DNA of 64,000 nt from Streptococcaceae bacterium (GTDB lineage Bacteria; Bacillota; Bacilli; Lactobacillales; Streptococcaceae): contig JAIRWF010000010.1 of NCBI GenBank assembly GCA_031253335.1, positions 62,001 to 126,000 of the forward strand. Reading direction: 5' to 3'. The notes under the pieces are model-generated. The model was not told the origin of the DNA and did no database searches. It was given only the letters and a program-made list of their open reading frames with translations. Shown here piece by piece: positions 39,815 through 50,008 of the stretch. Positions within the stretch are counted from its first letter, which is position 1. Every line of letters starts with the position of its first letter. The position numbers and the translations under genes are program-made.

Positions 39815-42800
39815 TTAAGCGCCACGTTTTTTACGGCGGCGGAATGCAGCCATAGCCACAGCACCTGCAAGAGCTGCTTCGCCTGCTGCCATCATGATTT
39901 CAGCACTTGTGCTATCACCAGTTGATGGCAATGAACGCTGTTGTTGGGCAGAAGACGTTGAAGGCAAGCTGCCTGCTACTGCATAGCCAGCTGGCTCGTA
40001 GACAATGGTCGTGGTACCGTTCGTACCATTGGTTCCATTTGTACCGTTGGTTCCGTTTGTACCATTCGTACCGTTAGTGCCATTCGTGCCGTTAGTACCA
40101 TTTGTACCATCTTTACCGTCAGCACCTGGAGCACCTGGAGCACCTGGGGCACCTGGGGCACCTGGAGCACCTGGGGCACCTGGTTCGCCTGGAGCAGCGG
40201 AACTTGAGTCACTCGAGCTACTTGAAGAGCTACTTGAGTCACTTGAGCTACTTGAAGAACTGCTTGAGTCACTTGAGCTACTTGTGCTACTATCTTGAGG
40301 TGGGAAGAGCCAGTTAATGATGCCATTTGCAATGTCGTTAATCCATGTGCAAATGTCGCTGATGCAGTGATTTACCCAGTAAATCGCATCACTGATTGAA
40401 GCCTGAACATCCCCAAAGATTGTCTGTAAGTCGCTACCAATCGTGCCAAGTGCACCGCCAAGACCAGCAACTGCATCACCAATCCAGCTCCACACATCAG
40501 AGATAGCACCTTGAAGGTCGCCACCGATTGTACTTAAGATATTTCCAAGACCACTCCAAACATCGGACAACGCACCTTGAAGGTCTCCTTCGATTGTACC
40601 AACTACTGTCTCAATGTTCTTCCAAACATCAGAGATAGCGCCGTCAATCGCGTCATCAATCTCATCAATCTCGCCGCCAACCCAGCTAATCGCTGCTTGG
40701 AGGTCACTACCGATGGTTGTCGCAATCGTCTCAAGGCCCTTCCAAACATCAGAGATAGCGCCGTCAATCGCGTCATCAATCTCATCAATCTCGCCGCCAA
40801 TCCAGTTGACTGCGTCGCTAATCCAAGTCCCAATCGTTGATGCAATATCGCCAAGACCATTCCAAATACCGCTAAGCGCACCTTGAATATCTGCACCAAT
40901 CGTTGAGAGAATACTACCAAGACCATTCCAAATATCTGAAATACCAGAATAGATACCGCTAACTGCTTCACTAATCCAGTCGCAGATGTCGCTAATGCAG
41001 TGGTCAACCCACTTCGCAATACCGTCAAAGACAGATTGCAAGTCAGCGCCAATCGTTGAAAGAAGACTTCCAAGACCATTCACTGCATCTTGAATCCATG
41101 TCCAAACTTGATTAGCAACTGTCGAAATCGCACTACCGATTGCATTGACAATATCTGTCAACCAAACAGAGAGTTGATGTAAGCCATCCTCAATACCTGT
41201 AATCGCAGCACTGATAACACTAGAGATTCCATTCCAAAGCTCTGAGAGTGCATTTTCAATTGGATCAACAATATTTTTCATAATCCAATTCCATGCATCA
41301 GACAGAGCGCCAGTGATACCGTTCCAGAGGTCTGAAAGACCCGTCTCAATAGCGCTAACCAAGCTGCCAAGTTCATCCCATACCCATGTCAAGGCGTTCT
41401 TGATATCTGTTGCAAGGTCACCAAGTTGAGTGGTAATCCAATTCCATGCGTCTGAGAGACCTGTCTCAATATCCGACACAAGGTTACCAAGCTGATCCCA
41501 TACCCATGTCAAGGCATTCTTGATATCTGTTGCAAGGTCACCAAGTTGAGTGGTAATCCAGTTCCATGCGTCTGACAAAGCACCTGTGATACCATTCCAG
41601 AGGTCTGAAAGACCAGTCTCAATATCACTAACCAAACTTCCAAGTTGATCCCAAACCCATGTCAAAGCATTCTTAATATCAGTTGCAAGGTCGCCAAGCT
41701 GTGTGGTAATCCAGTTCCAGGCACCACTAAGTGCACCCGTAATACCGTTCCATAGGTTTGAAAGGCCAGTTTCGATATCCCCTACGATGCTACCAAGCCA
41801 GCTCCATACGTCTGACAAAGCGCCTGTGATACCATTCCAAAGATTTGAAAGACCAGTCTCGATATCGCCAATCAAGCTACTCAAGCCGCTGGTAATCCAG
41901 TTCCAGACACCGGAGAGGGCACCCGTAATACCGTTCCAAAGGTTTGAAAGGCCAGTTTCGATATCCCCTGCAATGCTTCCAAGCCAGCTCCATACGTCTG
42001 ACAAAGCGCCTGTAATACCATTCCAGAGATTCGAGAGTCCAGTTTCGATATCGCCAATCAAGCTACTCAAGCCGCTGGTAATCCAGTTCCAGACATCGGA
42101 GAGGGCACCCGTAATACCGTTCCAGAGGTTTGAAAGACCTGTTTCGATATCACCAATCAAGCCGCTCAAACCGCTGGTAATCCAGTTCCAAGCACCAGAG
42201 AGGGCACCCGTAATACCGTTCCAAAGATTTGAAAGAACAGTCTCGATATCGCCAATCAAGCCGCTCAAGCCGCTGGTAATCCAGTTCCAGGCACCGGATA
42301 GGGCTCCCGTAATACCGTTCCAGAGATTTGAAAGACCTGTTTCGATATCACCAATCAAGCCGCTCAAACCGCTGGTAATCCAGTTCCAAGCACCACTAAG
42401 TGCACCCGTAATACCGTTCCAAAGATTTGAAAGACCAGTCTCGATATCGCCAATCAAGCCGCTCAAACCGCTTGTAATCCAGTTCCAGGCACCACTAAGT
42501 GCACCCGTAATACCGTTCCAGAGGTTTGAAAGACCCGTTTCGATGTCTCCAACGAGGCTACCAAGGAAGCTACCCGCATCAGACAAAGCACCTGTGATGC
42601 CATTCCAGAGGTCAGAAAGGCCTGTTTCAATATCACTCACTAACCCACTGATAGCATTCTCAATAGGATCAATGATGTTTGACTGAATCCAGTTCCAAAT
42701 ATCGGAAAGACCATTTGCAATATCGCTAGGAAGTGAGGTAATTGCGTTCCAAGCACCGCTAAGCGCACCGGTAATCCCGTTCCAGAGGTTTGAAAGACCT

Positions 42801-45766
42801 GTTTCAATATCGCCAGCAAGGCTGCCTAGGAAGCTACCTGCATCAGACAATGCACCCGTAATTCCATTCCAAAGATTGGAGAGACCGTTCTCAACGTCTC
42901 CAACAAGACTACCAAGGAAGCTGCCTGCATCAGACAATGCACCTGTAATCCCATTCCATAGATTTGAAAGGCCATTTTCAACATCACCAACCAAGCTACT
43001 AAGGAAACTGCCTGCATCAGATAACGCTGTTGTTGCGTCATTAATTAAGTTACTAACTGCATTTTCGATGGGATCAACAACATTCGACTGAATCCAGTCC
43101 CAAATGTTAGAAAGTCCGTTTCCAATCTCGCTAGGAAGTGACGTAATAGCATTCCAAGCGTTTGAGAGAGCACCAGTTACATCTCCAACGAGGCTACCAA
43201 GGAAGCTACCTGCATCAGACAGAGCACCAGTAATTCCATTCCAGATGTTTGAAACTGCATTTGCGACGTCTGATGCCACGCTGCTCAAGAAGCTTGTTGC
43301 ATCGCCAATCGCGTTTGCAATATCTGATGGGATGCTTTCAACCGCACTGATGGCGTCGCTAATAATTGGCGTCACCGCATTACTGATTGCGTCATAAACA
43401 CTGCCTAAAGCATTTTCAACACCAGAAACGACGTTAGAAACTGCATTTGCGACGTCTGATGCCACGCTACTCAAGAAGCTTGTCGCATCGCCAATCGCGT
43501 TTGCAATATCTGATGGGATGCTTTCAACCGCACTGATGGCGTCGCTAATAATTGGCGTCACCGCATTACTTATATTTGAGACGATGTTAGAAACTGTGTT
43601 TGCCACATCACTTGCAACACTACTCAAGAAGCTTGTCGCATCGCCAATCGCATTTGCAATATCTGATGGAATGCTTTCAACCGCCGAAATCGCATCGCTA
43701 ATAATTGGCGTCACCGCATTACTGATAGTAGAAACAACATCACTTACAGCGTTTTGTACACCTGCAACGGCGTTCGATACAGCAGCAACTGCATTTGAAA
43801 CTGCGTTTGACGCTGCGTCATAAATGCCGCTCGCCACGTTGGAGACAGCGGCGATTGCATTTGATACAGCGTTCGATGCAGCGTCATAAATACCGTTTGC
43901 AACATTTGAAACGGCAGCAACTGCATTTGAAACTGCGTTTGACGCTGCGTCATAAATGCCGCTCGCCACGTTGGAGACAGCAGCGATTGCATTTGATACA
44001 GCGCTCGATGCGGCATCATAGATGCCATTTGCGACATTTGAAACGGCAGCAACAGCATTTGAAACTGCGTTTGACGCTGCGTCATAAATGCCGCTAGCCA
44101 CGTTGGAGACAGCAGCAACTGCATTCGAGACAGCATCTGAAGCTGCGTCATAAATACCACTCGCAACATTTGAAACGGCAGTGACTGCATTACTTACTGC
44201 TGTAGAAGCAGCATTATAAGCATCGCTAGCTAAGTTCTCTGCGCCACTAACGACGTTTGATACTGCAGTTGATGCTGTATTATAAACGTCGCTCGCCACA
44301 TTTGAAATGGCAGTGGTTGCGTTTGAAATAGCATTGGAAGCTGCAGTGACAGCATCTGAGACAGCGTTTGACGCTGCGTCATAGATACCAGTCGCAACAT
44401 TCGAAGCAGCGTTGACAACGTCAGAGACAGCAGTTGACGCTGCATCATAGGCTTGGCTCACAACATTTGTGACAGCTGTAACCGCATTACTCACAGCAGT
44501 TGATGCTGCGTCATATGCATCCCCAGCCAAGCTAGTCGCAGTCGTTACAGCATTACTCACTGCGTCGTAAGCTTGACTCGCGACATTAGAGACAGTTGTT
44601 ACAGCATCATTCACTGCGGTTGAAGCCGCATCATAGACTTGACTTGCAACGGTTGAGGCTGTTGTGATGGCATCACTGACAGCAGTTGAGGCTGCCGCAT
44701 AAGCCTGACTTGCGACACTTGATACTGCCGTTACAGCGCCGCTTACTGCATTAGTGGCTGCATCAACGACTTGACCCGCAACACTCGTTGCAGCTGACAC
44801 TGCCTGACTTGCTGCGTCATAGGCCTGACCAGCGACACTTGTGGCAGCCGACACGACATTGCTTACAGCATTAGACGCTGCGTCATAAACCTGACCAGCG
44901 ACACTACCCGCAGCAGATACTGCACCGCTCACTGCGTCATAAGCTTGAGAAGCCACGGCAGTGGCAGCTGAAATTGCCCCACTCACAGCATTAGAGGCAA
45001 GGGTATATACCGAGTTAAGTGCATCTTCAATAGTACTTAAAACATCCGTTGATCCAGAAGTCGTTGCCGCTGTACCATCGGTAGTATCAGCCAATGTCTT
45101 TGTCACTGGTGCTTCCAGTGTCATTGTGGCAGCAGCTTCACGGACTACGCCGTTGGTTGTTTGGCTGTCATTTGGATCAGCGACAACGGTCCCTGCGACG
45201 GTATTATTCGTCGCATTGGCCATACTACTATAGACACTATAAACCAGCGTCGTCAAGAATGGGTTTGACCCATAAGTGCTCGTCAAAGAAGCAATCACCG
45301 AGTCTAAGGCGCTGCTTGCGACGATATCTTGATTAGTAGCTGCATTCGATGGAGAGGTTATTGCGTTACTAGATGGCGCAGTAGATGTCGCTGTTGCATT
45401 ATTGGAAGATGCAACGGTACTTGAGACATTTGCTGCCAGCTTCGCCATCGTGTTGCCTGCAGACTGTGTGGTTGCACCAGAACTTGTTCCACTCAATGTG
45501 GCAGTCGATGATGCATCTGAAACGCTGCTCGTTGTGTCCGCAGAAGCTGATGTTGCGGTCGCCGATGCTGCATCGCTCGTACTGCTTTGTACAGCGGCAC
45601 TTGTGACCTGTGAAGCATCAACTGGTGTTGTTTCCGCCTGGGCTGTAGCTCCGCCTCCTACGAGAGCTACTGTCGCGGCAGCAGCAAAGAGCCAAGTCTT
45701 ACCCGACTTCCAAGTCCGGTAATCCTTGACTTCTTTGTTAAATTTACGCGTGTTAGCTAGTTTCAT
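39815..45766 (-). CDS. Giant LPxTG surface protein built of 11-residue repeats, with collagen-like stalk
   Basis: 1983 residues. A KxYKxGKxW-type signal peptide (YRTWKSGKTWLF, cleavage near AQA at 44) suggests the specialised export seen in serine-rich adhesins. Ser/Thr/Ala-rich region to about 155; 22-residue repeats (AASNAVSNAVAAVSNVASGIYD type, about 250-665); 44-residue units with VESIPSDIANAIGDATSFLS (about 675-830); 33-residue units (GDIETGLSNLW / NGITGALSGAW / NWITSGLSGLI, about 840-1510); diverged DLQ repeats to about 1815, with two HCISDIC motifs (about 1588, 1800), the only cysteines seen. Then Ser-rich spacer, about 20 Gly-X-Y triplets (GAP, GTN), LPSTG near 1943, a membrane helix and RRRKKRGA. 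All repeat lengths are multiples of 11. Probable wall-anchored adhesin or filament; function unknown. Paralogue upstream. Confidence 0.88.
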   Translation of the reverse strand: MKLANTRKFNKEVKDYRTWKSGKTWLFAAAATVALVGGGATAQAETTPVDASQVTSAAVQSSTSDAASATATSASADTTSSVSDASSTATLSGTSSGATTQSAGNTMAKLAANVSSTVASSNNATATSTAPSSNAITSPSNAATNQDIVASSALDSVIASLTSTYGSNPFLTTLVYSVYSSMANATNNTVAGTVVADPNDSQTTNGVVREAAATMTLEAPVTKTLADTTDGTAATTSGSTDVLSTIEDALNSVYTLASNAVSGAISAATAVASQAYDAVSGAVSAAGSVAGQVYDAASNAVSNVVSAATSVAGQAYDAASQAVSAATSVAGQVVDAATNAVSGAVTAVSSVASQAYAAASTAVSDAITTASTVASQVYDAASTAVNDAVTTVSNVASQAYDAVSNAVTTATSLAGDAYDAASTAVSNAVTAVTNVVSQAYDAASTAVSDVVNAASNVATGIYDAASNAVSDAVTAASNAISNATTAISNVASDVYNTASTAVSNVVSGAENLASDAYNAASTAVSNAVTAVSNVASGIYDAASDAVSNAVAAVSNVASGIYDAASNAVSNAVAAVSNVANGIYDAASSAVSNAIAAVSNVASGIYDAASNAVSNAVAAVSNVANGIYDAASNAVSNAIAAVSNVASGIYDAASNAVSNAVAAVSNAVAGVQNAVSDVVSTISNAVTPIISDAISAVESIPSDIANAIGDATSFLSSVASDVANTVSNIVSNISNAVTPIISDAISAVESIPSDIANAIGDATSFLSSVASDVANAVSNVVSGVENALGSVYDAISNAVTPIISDAISAVESIPSDIANAIGDATSFLSSVASDVANAVSNIWNGITGALSDAGSFLGSLVGDVTGALSNAWNAITSLPSEIGNGLSNIWDWIQSNVVDPIENAVSNLINDATTALSDAGSFLSSLVGDVENGLSNLWNGITGALSDAGSFLGSLVGDVENGLSNLWNGITGALSDAGSFLGSLAGDIETGLSNLWNGITGALSGAWNAITSLPSDIANGLSDIWNWIQSNIIDPIENAISGLVSDIETGLSDLWNGITGALSDAGSFLGSLVGDIETGLSNLWNGITGALSGAWNWITSGLSGLIGDIETGLSNLWNGITGALSGAWNWITSGLSGLIGDIETGLSNLWNGITGALSGAWNWITSGLSGLIGDIETVLSNLWNGITGALSGAWNWITSGLSGLIGDIETGLSNLWNGITGALSDVWNWITSGLSSLIGDIETGLSNLWNGITGALSDVWSWLGSIAGDIETGLSNLWNGITGALSGVWNWITSGLSSLIGDIETGLSNLWNGITGALSDVWSWLGSIVGDIETGLSNLWNGITGALSGAWNWITTQLGDLATDIKNALTWVWDQLGSLVSDIETGLSDLWNGITGALSDAWNWITTQLGDLATDIKNALTWVWDQLGNLVSDIETGLSDAWNWITTQLGDLATDIKNALTWVWDELGSLVSAIETGLSDLWNGITGALSDAWNWIMKNIVDPIENALSELWNGISSVISAAITGIEDGLHQLSVWLTDIVNAIGSAISTVANQVWTWIQDAVNGLGSLLSTIGADLQSVFDGIAKWVDHCISDICDWISEAVSGIYSGISDIWNGLGSILSTIGADIQGALSGIWNGLGDIASTIGTWISDAVNWIGGEIDEIDDAIDGAISDVWKGLETIATTIGSDLQAAISWVGGEIDEIDDAIDGAISDVWKNIETVVGTIEGDLQGALSDVWSGLGNILSTIGGDLQGAISDVWSWIGDAVAGLGGALGTIGSDLQTIFGDVQASISDAIYWVNHCISDICTWINDIANGIINWLFPPQDSSTSSSSDSSSSSSSSSDSSSSSSSSSDSSSAAPGEPGAPGAPGAPGAPGAPGAPGADGKDGTNGTNGTNGTNGTNGTNGTNGTNGTNGTNGTTTIVYEPAGYAVAGSLPSTSSAQQQRSLPSTGDSTSAEIMMAAGEAALAGAVAMAAFRRRKKRGA

Positions 45767-46070
45767 ATAGCTGGACTCCTTAGTTAGTAGTTTACGGAGT
45801 CTAGCTTACGCTCTATTTATATTTTTGTCAAGAAAAATACTGATTTTTTTGACATTTAATCTAAAACCAAGCAGAATGTTCGGCTTTTTTTCTAGAGATA
45901 ATTTTCGCCTTAAACCTTATTTTAACGCCAACAAATTATCCATTCGCTTCAAAATTAACTAACACAGAACTAAACGAATTAACACTAACTAAGTCATCTT
46001 TTTATATTACAACTAAAACATTTTTGTAATTTATGTAATACTCCTGTAATATATATATATATATAGTAGA
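45767..46070. other. AT-rich intergenic region between the giant genes
   Basis: No gene seen. It contains a plausible minus-strand promoter for the downstream giant gene (TTGACA near 45832-45827, weak -10 17 nt further), three TGTAAT repeats at 46025, 46034 and 46045, and a TA dinucleotide run at about 46050-46066. No convincing terminator for the upstream giant gene was found. Confidence 0.5.
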
Positions 46071-49000
46071 TTATCTCTTTTTACTCCGACGGCGGAACTC
46101 GCTCAACGCTGTCGCAGCTGCTAATGTTGCAACTCCTGCCTCCATCATGAGACCGGCGCTTGTGCTATCACCCGTTGATGGGAGCGTAGATTGACTCGTA
46201 GCTTTTGGCGTTGCTGCTGTAGCTTGTGATGCAGTCTCATAGACTACCTTTGTCACACCATCTTGACCATTAGTACCGTTGGTACCATTCGTCCCATCAT
46301 TTCCGTTTGTACCGTCTGTGCCAGGAGTACCAGCAGGGCCTTGAGGTCCTGTTGCGCCTGGTGTACCATCTGTCGGATTAGCTTCGTAGTAGTAAGTTAC
46401 AACTGAGCCATCCGCAGAATAGACGCCAGATGCCTGGTAGCCATTGACGACATAGTAGCCAGCAACAGCTGCAGGCGTTGCAGACCAGGCATCACCGACA
46501 GCACCCGTAGAGGTTGTATCAGGTGCTACTGAAGTTGTGGTGCCATTGAGATAGTAATGAACCGTCAGAGTGCCCGATTCACTTGGTGTCTCAGAGGAAC
46601 CACCGCCATTATCATCACCTGTGATTGTATAAGTAACGACTTGATAGAGGAATTGCCCCCCTTGCATGATCCATTGGGCGATATAGGTATAGGTACCTGG
46701 CGCGGTTGGCACAGCTGTTGTCGAGGTAGCTTGTCCAGTGGTTGAGCCCGCTGGGACAAACTCTGCATCAATGATGACCGGTGTCTTCGCCTGCGGCAAA
46801 GTCGTCGTCAATGGGAAGAGAGACGCTGGCGCAACTGCTGTTGATGTTGTTGCTGAAAGTGAGCTTGTTGGCGTTGCCACTTCACTAGGTCCTGCTACAC
46901 CTGGCATATAAGTCGTACCAGATACTGTGTAAGTACTATCTGTCCAGTTGTAGTAGTAGTTCGATCCCACCGTACCTGCTGGATAATCTGAGGCTGTGGA
47001 TGGATCTTCGTTTGTATAGTTGTTGGCGATGACCGCATCTTTAGGATAGCTATAGAGGCCACCTGGTGTTGTGACCCATGTCACACCAGTTGATGTGGTT
47101 GGATTGTCCGTGCCAGATGAGTTGAGCGGTACTTCAATAGCACTTGCTGCTGCCGTCTCTGTGACTGCAAGGCTAGATGTTGCCAAAGTCATTGCTGCAG
47201 CTGTCGTTGTATCAACACTCATCGCTGCGGCTGCGCTTGCACCACCTGTATTTGCCAAATCTGGAACTGAGTAGAAGTAAGCGGTTGTCGTACCTGTCAC
47301 ACCATCGGCATCTGTGTAGCTGAAGATGACTGGAGTCTTAATCGTGCCGTTCGACTCTGTTGTAGGTGTCCCAAGCGTGAAGGTCACATTTGACACATCG
47401 CCTGTCGTCCCATCTGAGTTCGTTACGGCAAAGACCATATCAGCCTCGTCGAACTTCTGAGAAGTATAGCGATATTCATCAGTCACATCAATAACGACTT
47501 TACCTGCGTTTGGATTGACTGGTGTCGCTGTATAAGTATAGACGACTGTGATAGGACCTGCAACTGTATAAGTCGTGTCCCCACCATTTGTTCCCACGTA
47601 GGTATAGCCATCTAAGATACTATGAGCAGTTGTCCAGGATGACCCGATATTTTGTTCAGAGGTTTCTGTTGAAATGGTCGATACGACATTGCCTTTACTA
47701 TCGACTACCTGCGTGATGACAGTGACTGTTGCTTGCTGAACTTTCGAGTAGATGTTCGTCACAACTGTGTTCCCGTTTAGAACACCACTTGACGCGCCGA
47801 CTGTATCTTGATAGGTATAGCCTGAATAGCTCCCAGCAGATGTGCTATAAGCCGCCCCAGAGTTCATTGTTGAGACGCCTGATCCTAAGATCGTGCCATC
47901 TGTTGTTTCGTCAATGACGGTCAAGGTATATTTAGGGGTTGGATTGAGCCAGTTTTGGAGCCACTCAAGGAGTGAGTTCATCGCGGTTGAAATCCACGTG
48001 CAAATATCATTGATACAATGATTGACCCAGTAAACAATATCATTGAAGACAGTCTGCAAATCTGAGCCAATCGTCTCAAGCGTTGTCTGTAAATCATTGA
48101 AGAGGGTCTGGAGGTCTGAGCCAATCGTTGTCACAAAGCCTTGGATATCATTGATAATATCGTTGATAATCGTTGCACCAGCGTTTTCAAGCCATTTTAC
48201 AACGTCAGAGATATTATCAGCAATCTCACCGATGTAGTTGATGATGCCATTGATTACCGTTGCAATCGCGTTGCCGAGATAGTTGACTGCATCAGAGATC
48301 CATGTCCAAATCCAGTTGCCGATGTTGCCTAAGAAATTAACAATATCTGTGAACCATACAGAGAGCTGATGTAAACCATCTTCAATGCCTGTGATTGCTG
48401 ACTGAAGAAGATTTGAGATGCCATCCCAAATGGCTTTGATGGCATTTTCGATAGGCGTGATGATATTGTCATTGATCCAAGAAGCGATATTTGAAAGAGC
48501 TGATGTGATGTCGTTCCAAAGGGTTGACAAGCCACTTTCAATTCCTGAGATAATGCTTTGGATGGTTGACGTCAACCAGTTCCAAACAGTGCTCAGCGCA
48601 CTTTCAATCGCTGAAATCGCACTTGAGATGGCTGAAGTAATATCATTCCAAAGAGAAGACAAGGCACTTTCAATCCCTGAGATGATACTTTGGATGGCTG
48701 ATGTGATGTCATTCCAAAGCGAAGACAAAGCTGACTCAATAGAAGAAATTGCTGATTGAATCCAGCTTTCAATGGTCGAGATGGCGTTAGAGATGAGCGT
48801 CGGAATATTCTCAATTGCCGAAACAATGTCATTCCAGAGTGAGCCAAGTGCGCTTTCAATCCCAGAAATGACATTTTGAATACCTGAGACGATACCGTTC
48901 CAGATTGAGCTTAGTGTACTTTCAATGGATGAAATTAAAGAGTTAAACGCACTTTGAATGCCACTAATGAGGCTGTTGATTGCACTACTAATCGCGGATT

Positions 49001-49934
49001 CGATACTCGAGATAACATTGTTAATTGCGTCTTCAATACCACTTACCAGACCATTAATCAGATTCTCAACTGGATCAACTAATGAATTTAAAATACTTTC
49101 AATCGTTGACTCTGGGAGTAAATTACCAAGGCTAATCTTGATATCTGGTATTAGACCACCTGTAAGGCTTGATAATGGTATCGTAATGTTAATTGCAGAG
49201 ATAGCATTATAGATAGCTGTGGCAAGTGATGAGACAAGACCGCTTAAATCAATTCCAGCCAATGACTCTGAACTCAACGTCATTGAAGCTGCAGTTTGTG
49301 CAATCGCTGCAGTCAATGGTGTAGCAGTTGCCGAAGTCTGACTATCTTTTGGATCTGCAATCACGACGCCTGCTGCTGCATTATTCGCCGCAGAGACGAC
49401 GCTCGAGAGTGCTGAGTTGATCAGGTCAACGAGGCTTGAAGTCAAAACGTCGCTGCCGAGACTCGCTACGATAAGTGAATCTAGTGATGACTCTGCCGAA
49501 GCGAGCTGACTTGCAGTAACTGAGCTAGCCACTGAGCTCTTTGCGGCCGCTGAGCTTGAAGCTGCCGTGCTGACTTGCGAGCTTAAGTTGGTGAGTGTTG
49601 CACCAGCGCTGAGTGATGATGCAGAGCTACTAGCTGTCTCTGACGTTGCGGACGAAGCATCTGAAGCAGCCGATGTGCTCGCAGCTGAAGAAACTACGGC
49701 GTCTGACGATACTGTCGAAACAGTTGCAGCACTTGCTGTATCTGAAGCAGCACTACTTGGCGTTGTTGCAGTTGCTGAGCTTGATGTAGCCGTTGTGGCG
49801 CCTTCTGCCTGTGCAACAGCGCCCCCTCCGACGAGGGCTACAGTCGTAGCTGCAGCAAAGAGCCAGGTCTTACCCGATTTCCAGGAACGGTAATTTCTGA
49901 CTTCCTTTGTTAATTTTTTTGTTTTAGCTTTCAT
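46071..49934 (-). CDS. Giant LPxTG surface protein with 11-residue repeats and MucBP-like domains
   Basis: 1287 residues, paralogue of the downstream giant. KxYKxGKxW-type signal (YRSWKSGKTWLF), Ser/Ala/Thr-rich part to about 165, then hendecad repeats (SGIESALSSLW / NDITSAIQSII) from about 285 to 670, including the segment SAITGIEDGLHQLSVW shared with the paralogue and one HCINDIC motif (about 637) with the only cysteines seen. MucBP-like beta domains follow (YTLTVIDETTDGTILGSG..., VTVITQVVDSKGNVVST..., and LTVHYYLNGTTTSV near 1130). A short Gly-X-Y stretch, LPSTGDSTSA near 1248, a membrane helix and a basic tail close the protein. The MucBP-type domains suggest binding to mucin or other glycans. 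Confidence 0.88.
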   Translation of the reverse strand: MKAKTKKLTKEVRNYRSWKSGKTWLFAAATTVALVGGGAVAQAEGATTATSSSATATTPSSAASDTASAATVSTVSSDAVVSSAASTSAASDASSATSETASSSASSLSAGATLTNLSSQVSTAASSSAAAKSSVASSVTASQLASAESSLDSLIVASLGSDVLTSSLVDLINSALSSVVSAANNAAAGVVIADPKDSQTSATATPLTAAIAQTAASMTLSSESLAGIDLSGLVSSLATAIYNAISAINITIPLSSLTGGLIPDIKISLGNLLPESTIESILNSLVDPVENLINGLVSGIEDAINNVISSIESAISSAINSLISGIQSAFNSLISSIESTLSSIWNGIVSGIQNVISGIESALGSLWNDIVSAIENIPTLISNAISTIESWIQSAISSIESALSSLWNDITSAIQSIISGIESALSSLWNDITSAISSAISAIESALSTVWNWLTSTIQSIISGIESGLSTLWNDITSALSNIASWINDNIITPIENAIKAIWDGISNLLQSAITGIEDGLHQLSVWFTDIVNFLGNIGNWIWTWISDAVNYLGNAIATVINGIINYIGEIADNISDVVKWLENAGATIINDIINDIQGFVTTIGSDLQTLFNDLQTTLETIGSDLQTVFNDIVYWVNHCINDICTWISTAMNSLLEWLQNWLNPTPKYTLTVIDETTDGTILGSGVSTMNSGAAYSTSAGSYSGYTYQDTVGASSGVLNGNTVVTNIYSKVQQATVTVITQVVDSKGNVVSTISTETSEQNIGSSWTTAHSILDGYTYVGTNGGDTTYTVAGPITVVYTYTATPVNPNAGKVVIDVTDEYRYTSQKFDEADMVFAVTNSDGTTGDVSNVTFTLGTPTTESNGTIKTPVIFSYTDADGVTGTTTAYFYSVPDLANTGGASAAAAMSVDTTTAAAMTLATSSLAVTETAAASAIEVPLNSSGTDNPTTSTGVTWVTTPGGLYSYPKDAVIANNYTNEDPSTASDYPAGTVGSNYYYNWTDSTYTVSGTTYMPGVAGPSEVATPTSSLSATTSTAVAPASLFPLTTTLPQAKTPVIIDAEFVPAGSTTGQATSTTAVPTAPGTYTYIAQWIMQGGQFLYQVVTYTITGDDNGGGSSETPSESGTLTVHYYLNGTTTSVAPDTTSTGAVGDAWSATPAAVAGYYVVNGYQASGVYSADGSVVTYYYEANPTDGTPGATGPQGPAGTPGTDGTNGNDGTNGTNGTNGQDGVTKVVYETASQATAATPKATSQSTLPSTGDSTSAGLMMEAGVATLAAATALSEFRRRSKKR

Positions 49935-49979
49935 TTAGCCAAACTCCCTCATTAAGTTGTATTTTAACTTTACTCTGCG

Positions 49980-50008
49980 ATTTTACACCTTTTATTTTTG
50001 CTTGTCAA
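49980..50008 (-). promoter_or_regulatory. Promoter of the second giant surface protein gene
   Basis: On the minus strand TTGACA (50008-50003), 17-nt spacer, TAAAAT (49985-49980). GAGGGAG follows 9 nt before the ATG at 49934. Confidence 0.85.

Noticed and set aside
41700-42600. CRISPR-like regular repeats
   Set aside because: The 99-bp repeats are contiguous coding units without spacers, and there are no cas genes.
41703-42686. 327-codon plus-strand repetitive frame (PVIPFQRFERPVSISP type)
   Set aside because: Reverse complement of the 33-residue repeats of the first giant gene; the periodicity is inherited from the sense repeats.
41230-43250. Phage tail tape-measure protein or prophage remnant, because of the Trp/Gly-rich helical repeats
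   Set aside because: The frame has a KxYKxGKxW signal peptide and LPxTG anchor, and no phage genes are nearby.
46050-46066. TA dinucleotide run as phase-variation switch
   Set aside because: It lies 3' of the second giant gene and outside any promoter spacer or coding frame that I can support.
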